In this document: in pieces, positions 56,139 through 64,000 of the stretch
How positions within the stretch are numbered: position 1 is the stretch's first letter
How the letters are laid out: the number at the start of each line of letters is the position of its first letter
Origin: an uncultured Burkholderiales bacterium
Lineage (GTDB): Bacteria; Pseudomonadota; Gammaproteobacteria; Burkholderiales; Burkholderiaceae_C
DNA length: 64,000 bases
Direction of reading: 5' to 3'
NCBI GenBank assembly: GCA_903864315.1
Contig: CAIPFK010000152.1
Location: forward strand, 62,001-126,000
Translations under genes and position numbers: made by a program
The notes under the pieces: generated by a model
Seen by the model: the letters and a program-made list of their open reading frames with translations, nothing else
The model's database searches: none
Told to the model about the DNA's origin: nothing

Positions 56139-56371
56139 ATCTCACCCCGTGTGAAGGACTGACTCAATGGTGTGTTCACCTGGAGATAAAAATAGACGTG
56201 CATCGGTTAAGGTTTGAATTCCAAGAGCTGTCAGCCGTTGCTCCAACAAGAAACAGTCCAAGCGGGGTGAAGGTTGTGATGTGGCTCGAGTATAAAACCA
56301 AATAGAGCCCTGTTGAAGGAGGAGCTTGAGATGGAGACTGGCCCACCCGCCCACCCCGACAGACGCCTGCT

Positions 56372-57286
56372 TTATGCTCTTACTTGGCGACGGCGGAAGT
56401 CCTCTGGCGTGCAGCCGACCAAGCGCTTGAAGAATTTCAAAAAATTCGTTGACTCAGAAAACCCCAGGTGAATGCCAATTTGACTTGTGGACACTTGGCT
56501 GTGGACCAACAAACGTTTGGCCTCGAGCGCAATCCTCTCATCGATCACTTGTTTGGCACTGCGCCCCGTTGCCAAAAGACACGCGCGGTTGATTGAACTC
56601 GCCGAGTAGCCTAGGCGCTCACCTAGCGCATGCACCGTGGGTCTGAGGTGCAACTGAGACTCAATGTGTTGACCAAACAAACGGGCAAGCTGATGGGCCC
56701 TAGAGTGCCCCAACACCTGGGCTTGTGCGCGCGAGTGAACTCGGGTGATTTGGAGCAACAAACACGACAGCAGTGTTTTGGCCAGCAATATATCCAACGC
56801 GCTTTGTGCTGAATTTGAATCAAAGCGCATGCATTCCTCTTTCAGTTGAGCCATCTGGTGACGGATGTCTGTTGCATCTCGCGGCGACAACAATGCACTG
56901 TGGGGCCAAGCGTGCAGCGGATCCGCCAAGGAGGGGCCAGCAGCAGACAACAAAATTTGAGCCGGCATCACCACGGTATCGACCAAGACCATGGTGCCTT
57001 GCAAGGCCTCGCTCATGTGCCAATGCTGCACTTGTCCGGGCTGCAAGAAAATCAAGCTCCCTGGCTCCAATGTGACGTTTTGAAAGTCAACTTGGTGCTC
57101 GCCCTCGCCCTGATCGATCAAGAGCAACAAGAAAAACTCCACCCGTTCGGGCAATAAAAAATAGCTGGGCGGCACGCGACGCCTGAGCTCTTTCATCGTC
57201 ATCACCTCCACGCCCAGATCACTCAATCGTTGGTTATCAAACGGCGTCTTCCTGATGTGGATCCTGTCGAGGTTTTTGCTGTTCAC
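56372..57286 (-). CDS. AraC family transcriptional regulator
   Basis: C-terminal HTH: VHALGERLGYSASSINRACLLATGRSAKQVIDERIALEAKRLLVHSQVSTSQIGIHLGFSESTNFLKFFKRLVGCTPEDFRRR. Confidence 0.93.
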   Translation of the reverse strand: MNSKNLDRIHIRKTPFDNQRLSDLGVEVMTMKELRRRVPPSYFLLPERVEFFLLLLIDQGEGEHQVDFQNVTLEPGSLIFLQPGQVQHWHMSEALQGTMVLVDTVVMPAQILLSAAGPSLADPLHAWPHSALLSPRDATDIRHQMAQLKEECMRFDSNSAQSALDILLAKTLLSCLLLQITRVHSRAQAQVLGHSRAHQLARLFGQHIESQLHLRPTVHALGERLGYSASSINRACLLATGRSAKQVIDERIALEAKRLLVHSQVSTSQIGIHLGFSESTNFLKFFKRLVGCTPEDFRRRQVRA

Positions 57287-57466
57287 GCTGTGTCTCCCCC
57301 ATCACACCCGCAAGGTTTTACCCTGACTTCAATTCATTAAAAATGCTTGATTTTGACCATATTCTGAACTATTTTAACCTATGAAAATTAAAAACACTCT
57401 TGGAAAATTCATGTTTTCGACCATCAAAAATTCCCATCACATCTCCATAAAAAAAAGGGGGCCCCT

Positions 57467-58237
57467 ATGCAAGACGTCAAGCACCAAACTGTCCAACTGC
57501 TCAAAAGCATTGAAACGGGGGACCCAACCCCTGCGAGGATCATCCATGAGAGCCACTATGTCCAGCACAACTTGAGCGTTTGCGACGGCTTGCAGGGGTT
57601 TGTGGACGCACTCAAGGCTCTGCCCAAAAACTCAGCGAAGGTCGATACCGTGAGGGTTTTTCAAGACGCTGACTTTGTCTTCACCCATACCAACTACAAC
57701 TTCTTTGGCCCCAAGATCGGATTCGATGTATTTCGCTTTGAAGACGGAAACATTGTGGAGCACTGGGACAATTTACAAGCCACTCCTGCAAAGCCCAATC
57801 CCAGCGGACACACCATGATCGATGGACCCACTGAGGTGAGGGATTGCGACAAGACACAAGCCAACAAAGAATTGGTGCGAAGCTTTGTCCACGACATTTT
57901 CATCAAGGGCCACATGGACCGGCTGGCCGAGTACTTTGATGGCGAACATTACATTCAGCACAACCCACACATTGGCGACCACCTCTGGGGATTGCGCACG
58001 GCACTCAAGACCATGTCGCAAGCGGGCATTCAGATCCTTTACGAGCGTGTCCACCAAGTGCTTGGCGAAGGAAACTTTGTCTTGGTGATCAGCGAAGGGT
58101 GGTTGGGTGCGCAGCACAGTTGCTTTTACGACCTCTTTCGCGTGCAGGCCGGAAAAATTGCAGAGCATTGGGATGTGATCGAGTCCATCGCGCCTGTTGC
58201 TGAGCACAAAAATAACAACGGCAAATTCGGCTTTTGA
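57467..58237 (+). CDS. Tandem NTF2/SnoaL-like domain protein
   Basis: Two related halves, each with H.YIQHN/HYVQHN and (F/L)R(F/V)..G.I.EHWD motifs. Confidence 0.8.
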   Translation: MQDVKHQTVQLLKSIETGDPTPARIIHESHYVQHNLSVCDGLQGFVDALKALPKNSAKVDTVRVFQDADFVFTHTNYNFFGPKIGFDVFRFEDGNIVEHWDNLQATPAKPNPSGHTMIDGPTEVRDCDKTQANKELVRSFVHDIFIKGHMDRLAEYFDGEHYIQHNPHIGDHLWGLRTALKTMSQAGIQILYERVHQVLGEGNFVLVISEGWLGAQHSCFYDLFRVQAGKIAEHWDVIESIAPVAEHKNNNGKFGF

Positions 58238-58252
58238 TACAACACAGGCCTT

Positions 58253-58729
58253 ATGCAAAACCCTAAAAATTCAATCGAATTGTCGCAAATATTGTGCGAG
58301 ATCCACACTTGGGAGTTGAACCACTTGCCTGAATTCAACTCCAGCAGCGGGAAAATTATTTTCATGGGCCTACTCCATGCGTTTTGCACCGAAGGCGGCC
58401 CAGCGGTCAAAAAAACACCCATGAAAACCTTTTATCACAATGACCTCGCGTGCGACCGCACCATGAGGGGCAAACTCAAAGAGTTGCATCAACTCGGGCT
58501 CATTCAATACCACCGCAATGATTCAGACCTGAGATGCAAGCACGCCTATCCGAGCGCGAAACTGATCGACAAACTCAATCGGTATACGCAACAAGTCAAC
58601 GCGATCATTGGACAATATTTCTTTTTAATTGAGCAGCCAAGCGCCCCACAACAGTTGGCCATAGAATCCTCTTCAAATCCACTGTCTGTTAGCGCCAGGC
58701 CTCATCAAAGCGAGCGTCTTCTTAGGTAA
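58253..58729 (+). CDS. Putative winged-helix (MarR-like) DNA-binding protein
   Basis: 158 aa; RTMRGKLKELHQLGLIQYHRNDSDLRCKHAYPSAKLIDKLNRYTQQ resembles a recognition helix plus wing. Confidence 0.5.
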   Translation: MQNPKNSIELSQILCEIHTWELNHLPEFNSSSGKIIFMGLLHAFCTEGGPAVKKTPMKTFYHNDLACDRTMRGKLKELHQLGLIQYHRNDSDLRCKHAYPSAKLIDKLNRYTQQVNAIIGQYFFLIEQPSAPQQLAIESSSNPLSVSARPHQSERLLR

Positions 58730-58829
58730 GCGGCTTGATGAAGTTGCTTAAAGTAGTGACCTCGCGCTCTAGCCTGAGGTCCCGCTTGACTGTCAACATC
58801 CAACGTCCTCATTTGCGCACTCTCAAAAC

Positions 58830-59783
58830 ATGACTCCTGTCTACCAAGCCCAACGTCAAAGTCAGAGCCACTACTTCAGTGTGCGCGGGCGGCAATATCA
58901 CGTGCGCACGTGGGGCGAGCCCAAGCCCCATGAAGCACCATGGGTGATGCTGCACGGATGGATGGATGTGGGCGCGTCCTTTCAATTTGTGGTGGATGAG
59001 TTAAAGGGCGAACCGTTTGTCGTGGCACCCGATTGGCGCGGATTTGGTTTGACCCAAGACGAACACCACGACCACTTCACTTTTCCCGACTACTTGTGCG
59101 ACTTGGATTGTTTGCTCGATCACCTCCAAGCCCAGAGTGATCACACCCACTTCAACCTCATTGGCCACAGCATGGGGGGCAATGTGGCCACGCTCTATGC
59201 GGGACTTCGAGGCGAGAGAATTCACAAACTGGTCAATCTCGAGGGATTTGGCCTGCCCCCAAGCCATCCAGCAATGGCGCCTGAGCGACTGCGCCGCTGG
59301 ATGAAGGACGTGAAGTCGGTGGGCGAAGGTGCATTGGCACTCAAAACCTACGCCAGTGTTCAAGAGGTGGCCCAGCGGCTCATCAAAACCAATGCAAGAC
59401 TGCCCCTGGACAAAGCACTTTGGCTTGCCGAGCACTGGGCCCAGCCCCTTGCGCTTGGGCGATGGTCGATTTTGGGCAGCGCCGCGCACAAAGTCGTGAG
59501 CGCCCACCTCTACCAGGTCGACGAGGTGTTGAGCATCCTGCGCTGCATCACGGCGCCCACATTGTGTGTTCACACGCAAGAGCGCGCCTTGTTCAAAAAG
59601 TGGGGGGCAATGTACACTTTTGAGGACTATTTGCAGCGCATGTCGGCCATCGAGGGCGTGCAGCACTTGGAGATTGCTCACGCAAGCCACATGCTGCACC
59701 ATGATCAACCCCGAATGTTGGCCAGCATGTTGACTCAATTTTTGAGCGACCCGTCCACCTGCGCCATGGAGATGACGGCATGA
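58830..59783 (+). CDS. Alpha/beta-fold hydrolase
   Basis: VMLHGWMDVGASFQFVVDEL, APDWRGFGLT, NLIGHSMGGNVATLYAGL, HASHMLHHDQP. Confidence 0.92.
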   Translation: MTPVYQAQRQSQSHYFSVRGRQYHVRTWGEPKPHEAPWVMLHGWMDVGASFQFVVDELKGEPFVVAPDWRGFGLTQDEHHDHFTFPDYLCDLDCLLDHLQAQSDHTHFNLIGHSMGGNVATLYAGLRGERIHKLVNLEGFGLPPSHPAMAPERLRRWMKDVKSVGEGALALKTYASVQEVAQRLIKTNARLPLDKALWLAEHWAQPLALGRWSILGSAAHKVVSAHLYQVDEVLSILRCITAPTLCVHTQERALFKKWGAMYTFEDYLQRMSAIEGVQHLEIAHASHMLHHDQPRMLASMLTQFLSDPSTCAMEMTA

Positions 59784-61030
59784 CCACTTCGGACGTGCTC
59801 ATCATCGGGGCTGGAGCGGCAGGGCTTTTTTGTGCGGGTGTGTGCCAACAACTGGGCCTCAAGGTGGTGCTCCTTGACCACTACCCCAAGGTGGCGGAAA
59901 AAATCAGGATCTCGGGGGGCGGGCGCAGCAATTTCACCAACATCTTGATGGATGCATCGCAACCGCACCGGCATTTTTTGGGTGAAAACCCAGCCTTTGC
60001 TCGCTCGGCCTTGGTGCGGTACACGGCACAAGACTTTGTGAGCCTCATGAATCAGCATGGGGTGGCCTATCACGAGAAACACAAGGGCCAATTGTTTTGT
60101 GACCACAGCTCGCAAGACTTGATCGACATGCTCATCAAAGAGTGCCAATCTGGCTCCAAGGGTGGCGAGTTGCTTCATTGGCAGCCCTGTGCTTTGCACG
60201 CCCTCACCCACCATGACTCCAGTGACGCTGACCCACACTACCTCGCGCAAACCGATCGCGGCCCCGTCCAAACCCGCGCGGTGGTGGTGGCCACAGGAGG
60301 GCTGTCCATTCCCGCCATTGGAGCCACCGATTTGGGATTTCGCTTGGCCACACAATTTGGCTTGCGCGTGGTGACACCCAGGCCTGCCTTGGTAGCCCTC
60401 ACGTTTGAGGCCCAGTCTTGGAAGAAGTTTTCTGGCCTCTCGGGGCTCTCGCTGCCAGTCTCGATCAAAACGACGCAGGGCAAACAGTCCACCGTGTTTG
60501 AAGAAGATTTGCTCCTCACCCACAAGGGCCTGTCTGGCCCGGCCGCCTTGCAAATATCGAGCTTCTGGGCCCCCGAGCAAAGCCTCACCATCGATTGGCT
60601 GCCCGGACAGGATTTGGGGTCGGATTTGGTTGCATTAAAACAACACTCCAAAAAACTTTTGGGCAACGAGTTGGCCGCATGGTTGCCCAACCGTTTGGTG
60701 CAAGCCTGGCTGGAGGACCAGCCCCAATGGCACAAGGCGATCAATGACACCCCCGACAAGAGCTTGGCGGCATTGGCACAGTCTTTGAAATCGTGCTTTC
60801 TCAAGCCCAACGGCACCGAGGGTTACAAAAAAGCCGAGGTGACCGCAGGGGGCGTGAGCGTGTCCGAGCTCTCGCAGCAGACGTTGGAGTCCAAAAAGCA
60901 ACCAGGACTTTATTTCATTGGTGAAGTGGTGGACATCACGGGCTGGCTAGGTGGGTATAACTTCCAGTGGGCCTGGTCCAGCGCACACGCCTGTGCCAAG
61001 GGCTTGGCAAGCCGATTAAATAAGTTATAA
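59780..61030 (+). CDS. NAD(P)/FAD-dependent oxidoreductase (HI0933/YhiN family)
   Basis: DVLIIGAGAAGLFCAGVCQQLG, EKIRISGGGRSNFTN, PGLYFIGEVVDITGWLGGYNFQWAWSSA. Confidence 0.93.
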   Translation: MTTSDVLIIGAGAAGLFCAGVCQQLGLKVVLLDHYPKVAEKIRISGGGRSNFTNILMDASQPHRHFLGENPAFARSALVRYTAQDFVSLMNQHGVAYHEKHKGQLFCDHSSQDLIDMLIKECQSGSKGGELLHWQPCALHALTHHDSSDADPHYLAQTDRGPVQTRAVVVATGGLSIPAIGATDLGFRLATQFGLRVVTPRPALVALTFEAQSWKKFSGLSGLSLPVSIKTTQGKQSTVFEEDLLLTHKGLSGPAALQISSFWAPEQSLTIDWLPGQDLGSDLVALKQHSKKLLGNELAAWLPNRLVQAWLEDQPQWHKAINDTPDKSLAALAQSLKSCFLKPNGTEGYKKAEVTAGGVSVSELSQQTLESKKQPGLYFIGEVVDITGWLGGYNFQWAWSSAHACAKGLASRLNKL

Positions 61031-61031
61031 T
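61004..61031 (+). promoter_or_regulatory. Putative sigma70 promoter for rpsU
   Basis: TTGGCA (61004-61009), 16-nt spacer, TATAAT (61026-61031); overlaps the end of the upstream gene. Confidence 0.55.
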
Positions 61032-61158
61032 CATTGTCTTTGCTGGCATAACCCAACGGCTGGCTCACATGTTTTAGTTGGGCACTTTCGCATTCACGAC
61101 TTCAAGGTCCGATCTTCTTTGAAATCCTCTGAGCGCACAAATCAATTTTGCAACGTCA

Positions 61159-61371
61159 ATGACAACCATTCGAGTTAAAGAAAACGAGCCCTTTGATGTG
61201 GCTTTGCGCCGCTTCAAACGCACCATTGAAAAATTAGGTCTATTGACCGACTTGCGCGCCCGTGAGTTTTACGAAAAACCAACCGCCGAGCGAAAGCGCA
61301 AAAAAGCCGCTGCCGTGAAGCGTCACTACAAGCGCGTGCGCAGCATGCAGTTGCCCAAAAAGCTTTACTGA
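61159..61371 (+). CDS. rpsU: 30S ribosomal protein S21
   Basis: [59 protein letters not shown]. Confidence 0.98.
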
Positions 61372-61415
61372 TCAGTTAGGCTCCAAGTTCCAGCCCAACG
61401 GTCTGGAACTTCACG

Positions 61416-61457
61416 AAAGCTCGTATGGGTCGCATCCCAAACGAGCTTTATTTTTTT
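61416..61457 (+). terminator. Rho-independent terminator after rpsU
   Basis: AAAGCTCGT (61416-61424) / ACGAGCTTT (61441-61449), inner TGGG/CCCA, then ATTTTTTTG. Confidence 0.8.
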
Positions 61458-61537
61458 GTCCGACACCATGTGCTTCAAGCGCTTTGGATTGATTGTTAAG
61501 ACTCACGCGCCATGGGCGCAATACAGGATTCACCACC

Positions 61538-61984
61538 ATGTCACTCAAAGACACCATCACCGCCGATATGAAAGATGCGATGCGCGCCAAAGACACGGCT
61601 CGCTTGGGCACGATTCGATTGCTCCTCTCAGCGATGAAACAAAAAGAAGTGGATGAGCGCATCACCTTGACCGACGAGCAGATTGTGGCCATTTTGGACA
61701 AGCTCATCAAACAACGCAAAGACTCCATCAGCGCCTACGAGCAAGCGGCCAGGGAAGACTTGGCTCAAATTGAGCGCGATGAGTTGGTGGTCTTGCAGGC
61801 CTATCTGCCCCAGCGCATGACAGCCCAAGAGGTTCAAGTGGCGGTGCAAGCCTTGGTGCAAGAACTCGGCGCGAGTGGTGCGGGCGACATGGGTCGGGTG
61901 ATGGCCGCGGCCAAGCTCAAGTTCGCAGGGGTTGCCGAAATGGGGCACGTCTCCCAAGCGGTCAAAGCCGCATTGAACCCCTGA
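61538..61984 (+). CDS. GatB/YqeY domain-containing protein
   Basis: MSLKDTITADMKDAMRAKDTARLGTIRLLLSAMKQKEVDER; follows rpsU as is common. Confidence 0.95.
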   Translation: MSLKDTITADMKDAMRAKDTARLGTIRLLLSAMKQKEVDERITLTDEQIVAILDKLIKQRKDSISAYEQAAREDLAQIERDELVVLQAYLPQRMTAQEVQVAVQALVQELGASGAGDMGRVMAAAKLKFAGVAEMGHVSQAVKAALNP

Positions 61985-62014
61985 TACAACTGAATGGGAT
62001 CAGGGCGAGAACAC

Positions 62015-63463
62015 TCAGCTGCCCGCGATTTGCATGCGATCAATGAGCACTGAGCCCACGGTCTTGGCACCATAGTTGTAGGCATCCGAGCCCACGGCCA
62101 CGATGCCTTTGAACATGTCTTTGAGGTTGCCCGCGATGGTGATTTCTTGCACAGGAAATGCGATGACCCCGTTTTCCACCCAAAACCCGCTAGCACCTCT
62201 GGAATAGTCACCGGTCACGTAATTGACCCCTTGGCCCATGAGTTCAATCACAAAAAGACCCGTGCCCAAGGCTTGAAGCATGGCATTGAGGTCGTCGTGT
62301 TTTTTCGTGCGCTTGGAGGCAAACACCAAATTGTGTGAGCCCCCAGCATTGCCAGTGGTTCGCATACCAAGCTTGCGCGCGGAGTAGGTCCCCAAAAAAT
62401 AACCCTCAACACGACCGGCATCGATCACGTTGCGCGCCTGGGTTTTTACGCCCTCGTCGTCAAACGGGGCTGAGCCTTTGCCACCCAAGATGAAGGGGTC
62501 TTCTGTCATATGGATGTGAGAGGGCAAGACACGTTTGCCCATGGAGTCTTGCAAGAAGGAGGTCTTTCGGTAGAGCGCGCCACCACTCAAGGCCTGCACC
62601 AAGTGCCCCACCAAACCCGCGGCCAAGGTGTTCTCAAAGAGCACAGGGCACTGGATGGTGGAGATTTTGCGAGAGTTCAAACGGCTCAACGCGCGGCGTG
62701 CAGCGTACTCACCCACCGCTTGCGGGGAGGCCAAGAGTGCTGGGTCTCGCATGGAGGTGTACCACGCATCGCGCTGCATGTTGGCGCCTTTGCCGGCAAT
62801 GGGTGCCACGGAGAGGCTGTGGCGTGAGCTGGCATAACCGCCTCGAAAGCCTTGGCTGTGGGCGCTGAAGAAATGACTTTGCTGGGCTGAAACACCCGCA
62901 CCCTCGCTATTGGAGATGCGTTTGGACGTGGCAAATGCAGCGTCCTCGCAGGCCCGCGCCAGCTCAAAGGCTTGTTCGGCATTGACTTGCCATGGGTGAA
63001 AGAGCTCCAAGTCAGGGATCTTGCGAACGATGTCACGCTGATCGGGAAGACCTGCTGCCGGGTCTTGCGCGGTAAAGCGCGCGATGTCAAATGCCGCTTG
63101 AACGGTGCGTTTGATGGCCGCTGCAGAAAAGTCCGAGGTGCTGGCGTTGCCACGCCTGGCTCCCATATACACCGTGACACCCAGACCCTTGTCGCGGTTA
63201 CGCTCGACGGTCTCCAAAGCGCCTTTGCGCACCGACACACTCAAGCCACAACCCTCCGACGCTTCGGCCGCTGAGTCGCTCGCGCCCAGAGTTTTGGCGT
63301 GCGACATGGCCAAGTCCACCAACTCCTCAAACTGCTCACGCGTGTAAGCAAACCCCGAGTGGTCTGAGGTAGGGTGCGAAGAGGAACCCGACTTGTGCGA
63401 GGACTTGGGGTGAGGAGTGAGGGCAGTCGATTTGGACACGTTGGAGGATTTGGAGGTTTTCAT
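62015..63463 (-). CDS. pmbA: Metalloprotease PmbA (TldD/PmbA family)
   Basis: VERNRDKGLGVTVYMGARRGNASTSDFS, MTEDPFILGGKGSAPFDDEGVKTQARNVIDAGRVEGYFLGTYSARKLGMRTTGNAGG. Confidence 0.94.
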   Translation of the reverse strand: MKTSKSSNVSKSTALTPHPKSSHKSGSSSHPTSDHSGFAYTREQFEELVDLAMSHAKTLGASDSAAEASEGCGLSVSVRKGALETVERNRDKGLGVTVYMGARRGNASTSDFSAAAIKRTVQAAFDIARFTAQDPAAGLPDQRDIVRKIPDLELFHPWQVNAEQAFELARACEDAAFATSKRISNSEGAGVSAQQSHFFSAHSQGFRGGYASSRHSLSVAPIAGKGANMQRDAWYTSMRDPALLASPQAVGEYAARRALSRLNSRKISTIQCPVLFENTLAAGLVGHLVQALSGGALYRKTSFLQDSMGKRVLPSHIHMTEDPFILGGKGSAPFDDEGVKTQARNVIDAGRVEGYFLGTYSARKLGMRTTGNAGGSHNLVFASKRTKKHDDLNAMLQALGTGLFVIELMGQGVNYVTGDYSRGASGFWVENGVIAFPVQEITIAGNLKDMFKGIVAVGSDAYNYGAKTVGSVLIDRMQIAGS

Positions 63464-63526
63464 GTGACGCTATCATACTGGCGACCAGCCCAACTTGGCG
63501 CAAAGCACGCGATAATCACCTCCAAC

Positions 63527-64000
63527 ATGTCAAGAAAACCCAAAAAAGGCTATTACGTACAAGGCGTCTTCATCGCCTTGGGCAGCGAGCTCGACCTCGC
63601 CTATAAACGCGAGCTCAAAGGCACCGATGCAGCCAGTAAAACCGACCTCAAGCGAGAAAGCACCGAGCGCCAAAAGCTTGGGGAAGACTTGCTTGAACTC
63701 AGAAACGATCTCAAGCAAAAGCTCCTCGAGCAAGGGCACATCAGCACAGCCTTGATGGATGCCGTGAGTGAGGCCAAACGCATCACCAATTTTGAGGGCA
63801 AGCGCCGTCAAATGCAGTATGTGGGCAAGCTCATGCGCCGCTTGGACGAAGCGGACCTGCAAGCCATCCGCGACAGCCTAGAGATCCAACACGGCGGCAG
63901 CGCAAAAGAGACATTGGCTCTGCACGAGAGCGAGGCTTGGCGAAAGCGCTTGATTGAAGACGATCAAGCGCTTGGTGAGTGGCTCTCCAAATACCCCCGC
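63527..64000 (+). CDS. YjgA/DarP family ribosome biogenesis factor (DUF615), partial at window end
   Basis: My translation from ATG 63527: MSRKPKKGYYVQGVFIALGSELDLAYKRELKGTDAASKTDLKRESTERQKLGEDLLEL...; no stop before 64000. Confidence 0.85.
   Translation, partial: MSRKPKKGYYVQGVFIALGSELDLAYKRELKGTDAASKTDLKRESTERQKLGEDLLELRNDLKQKLLEQGHISTALMDAVSEAKRITNFEGKRRQMQYVGKLMRRLDEADLQAIRDSLEIQHGGSAKETLALHESEAWRKRLIEDDQALGEWLSKYPR

Noticed and set aside
56142-56354. 70-aa minus-strand ORF between plsY and the AraC gene
   Set aside because: No recognisable family; position alone is not enough to call it a gene.

Overview
The window carries roughly 50 protein-coding genes. It looks like a Burkholderiales-type betaproteobacterial chromosome: several Bug-family binding proteins, a cyanophycin-associated ABC/DUF1854 pair, and a parC/parE-dapA-bamC, pyrG-kdsA-eno-ftsB and rpsU-yqeY housekeeping backbone. 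The taxonomy is inference. No rRNA, tRNA, CRISPR array, transposase, integron or prophage signature was recognised. XerD is the housekeeping recombinase. There are three accessory blocks. (1) 0.2-9.2 kb holds catabolic genes with orphan Bug-type solute-binding proteins. (2) 9.2-22.5 kb holds a compact nitrogen-compound catabolic locus: MocA-like cofactor cytidylyltransferase, AtzE/HpxY-like amidase, AtzG/HpxX-like small subunit, polar amino-acid-type ABC transporter, DUF1989 protein, cyclic-amidohydrolase-like enzyme, three-subunit molybdenum hydroxylase, orphan DUF1116 protein and AtzH/HpxZ-like protein. I know of no characterised pathway with this exact combination, so it is the best candidate for an undescribed system; I propose uptake and oxidative ring-opening of an unknown N-heterocycle. 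(3) 22.5-30.6 kb holds a cyanophycin locus in which the upstream of two tandem CphA homologues has lost its Mur-ligase P-loop and C-terminal lobe. The rest is mostly ordinary housekeeping, plus a small Ala/Pro-repeat lipoprotein and a tandem NTF2-like protein between two putative regulators. All family assignments come from reading motifs by eye; no database search was possible.
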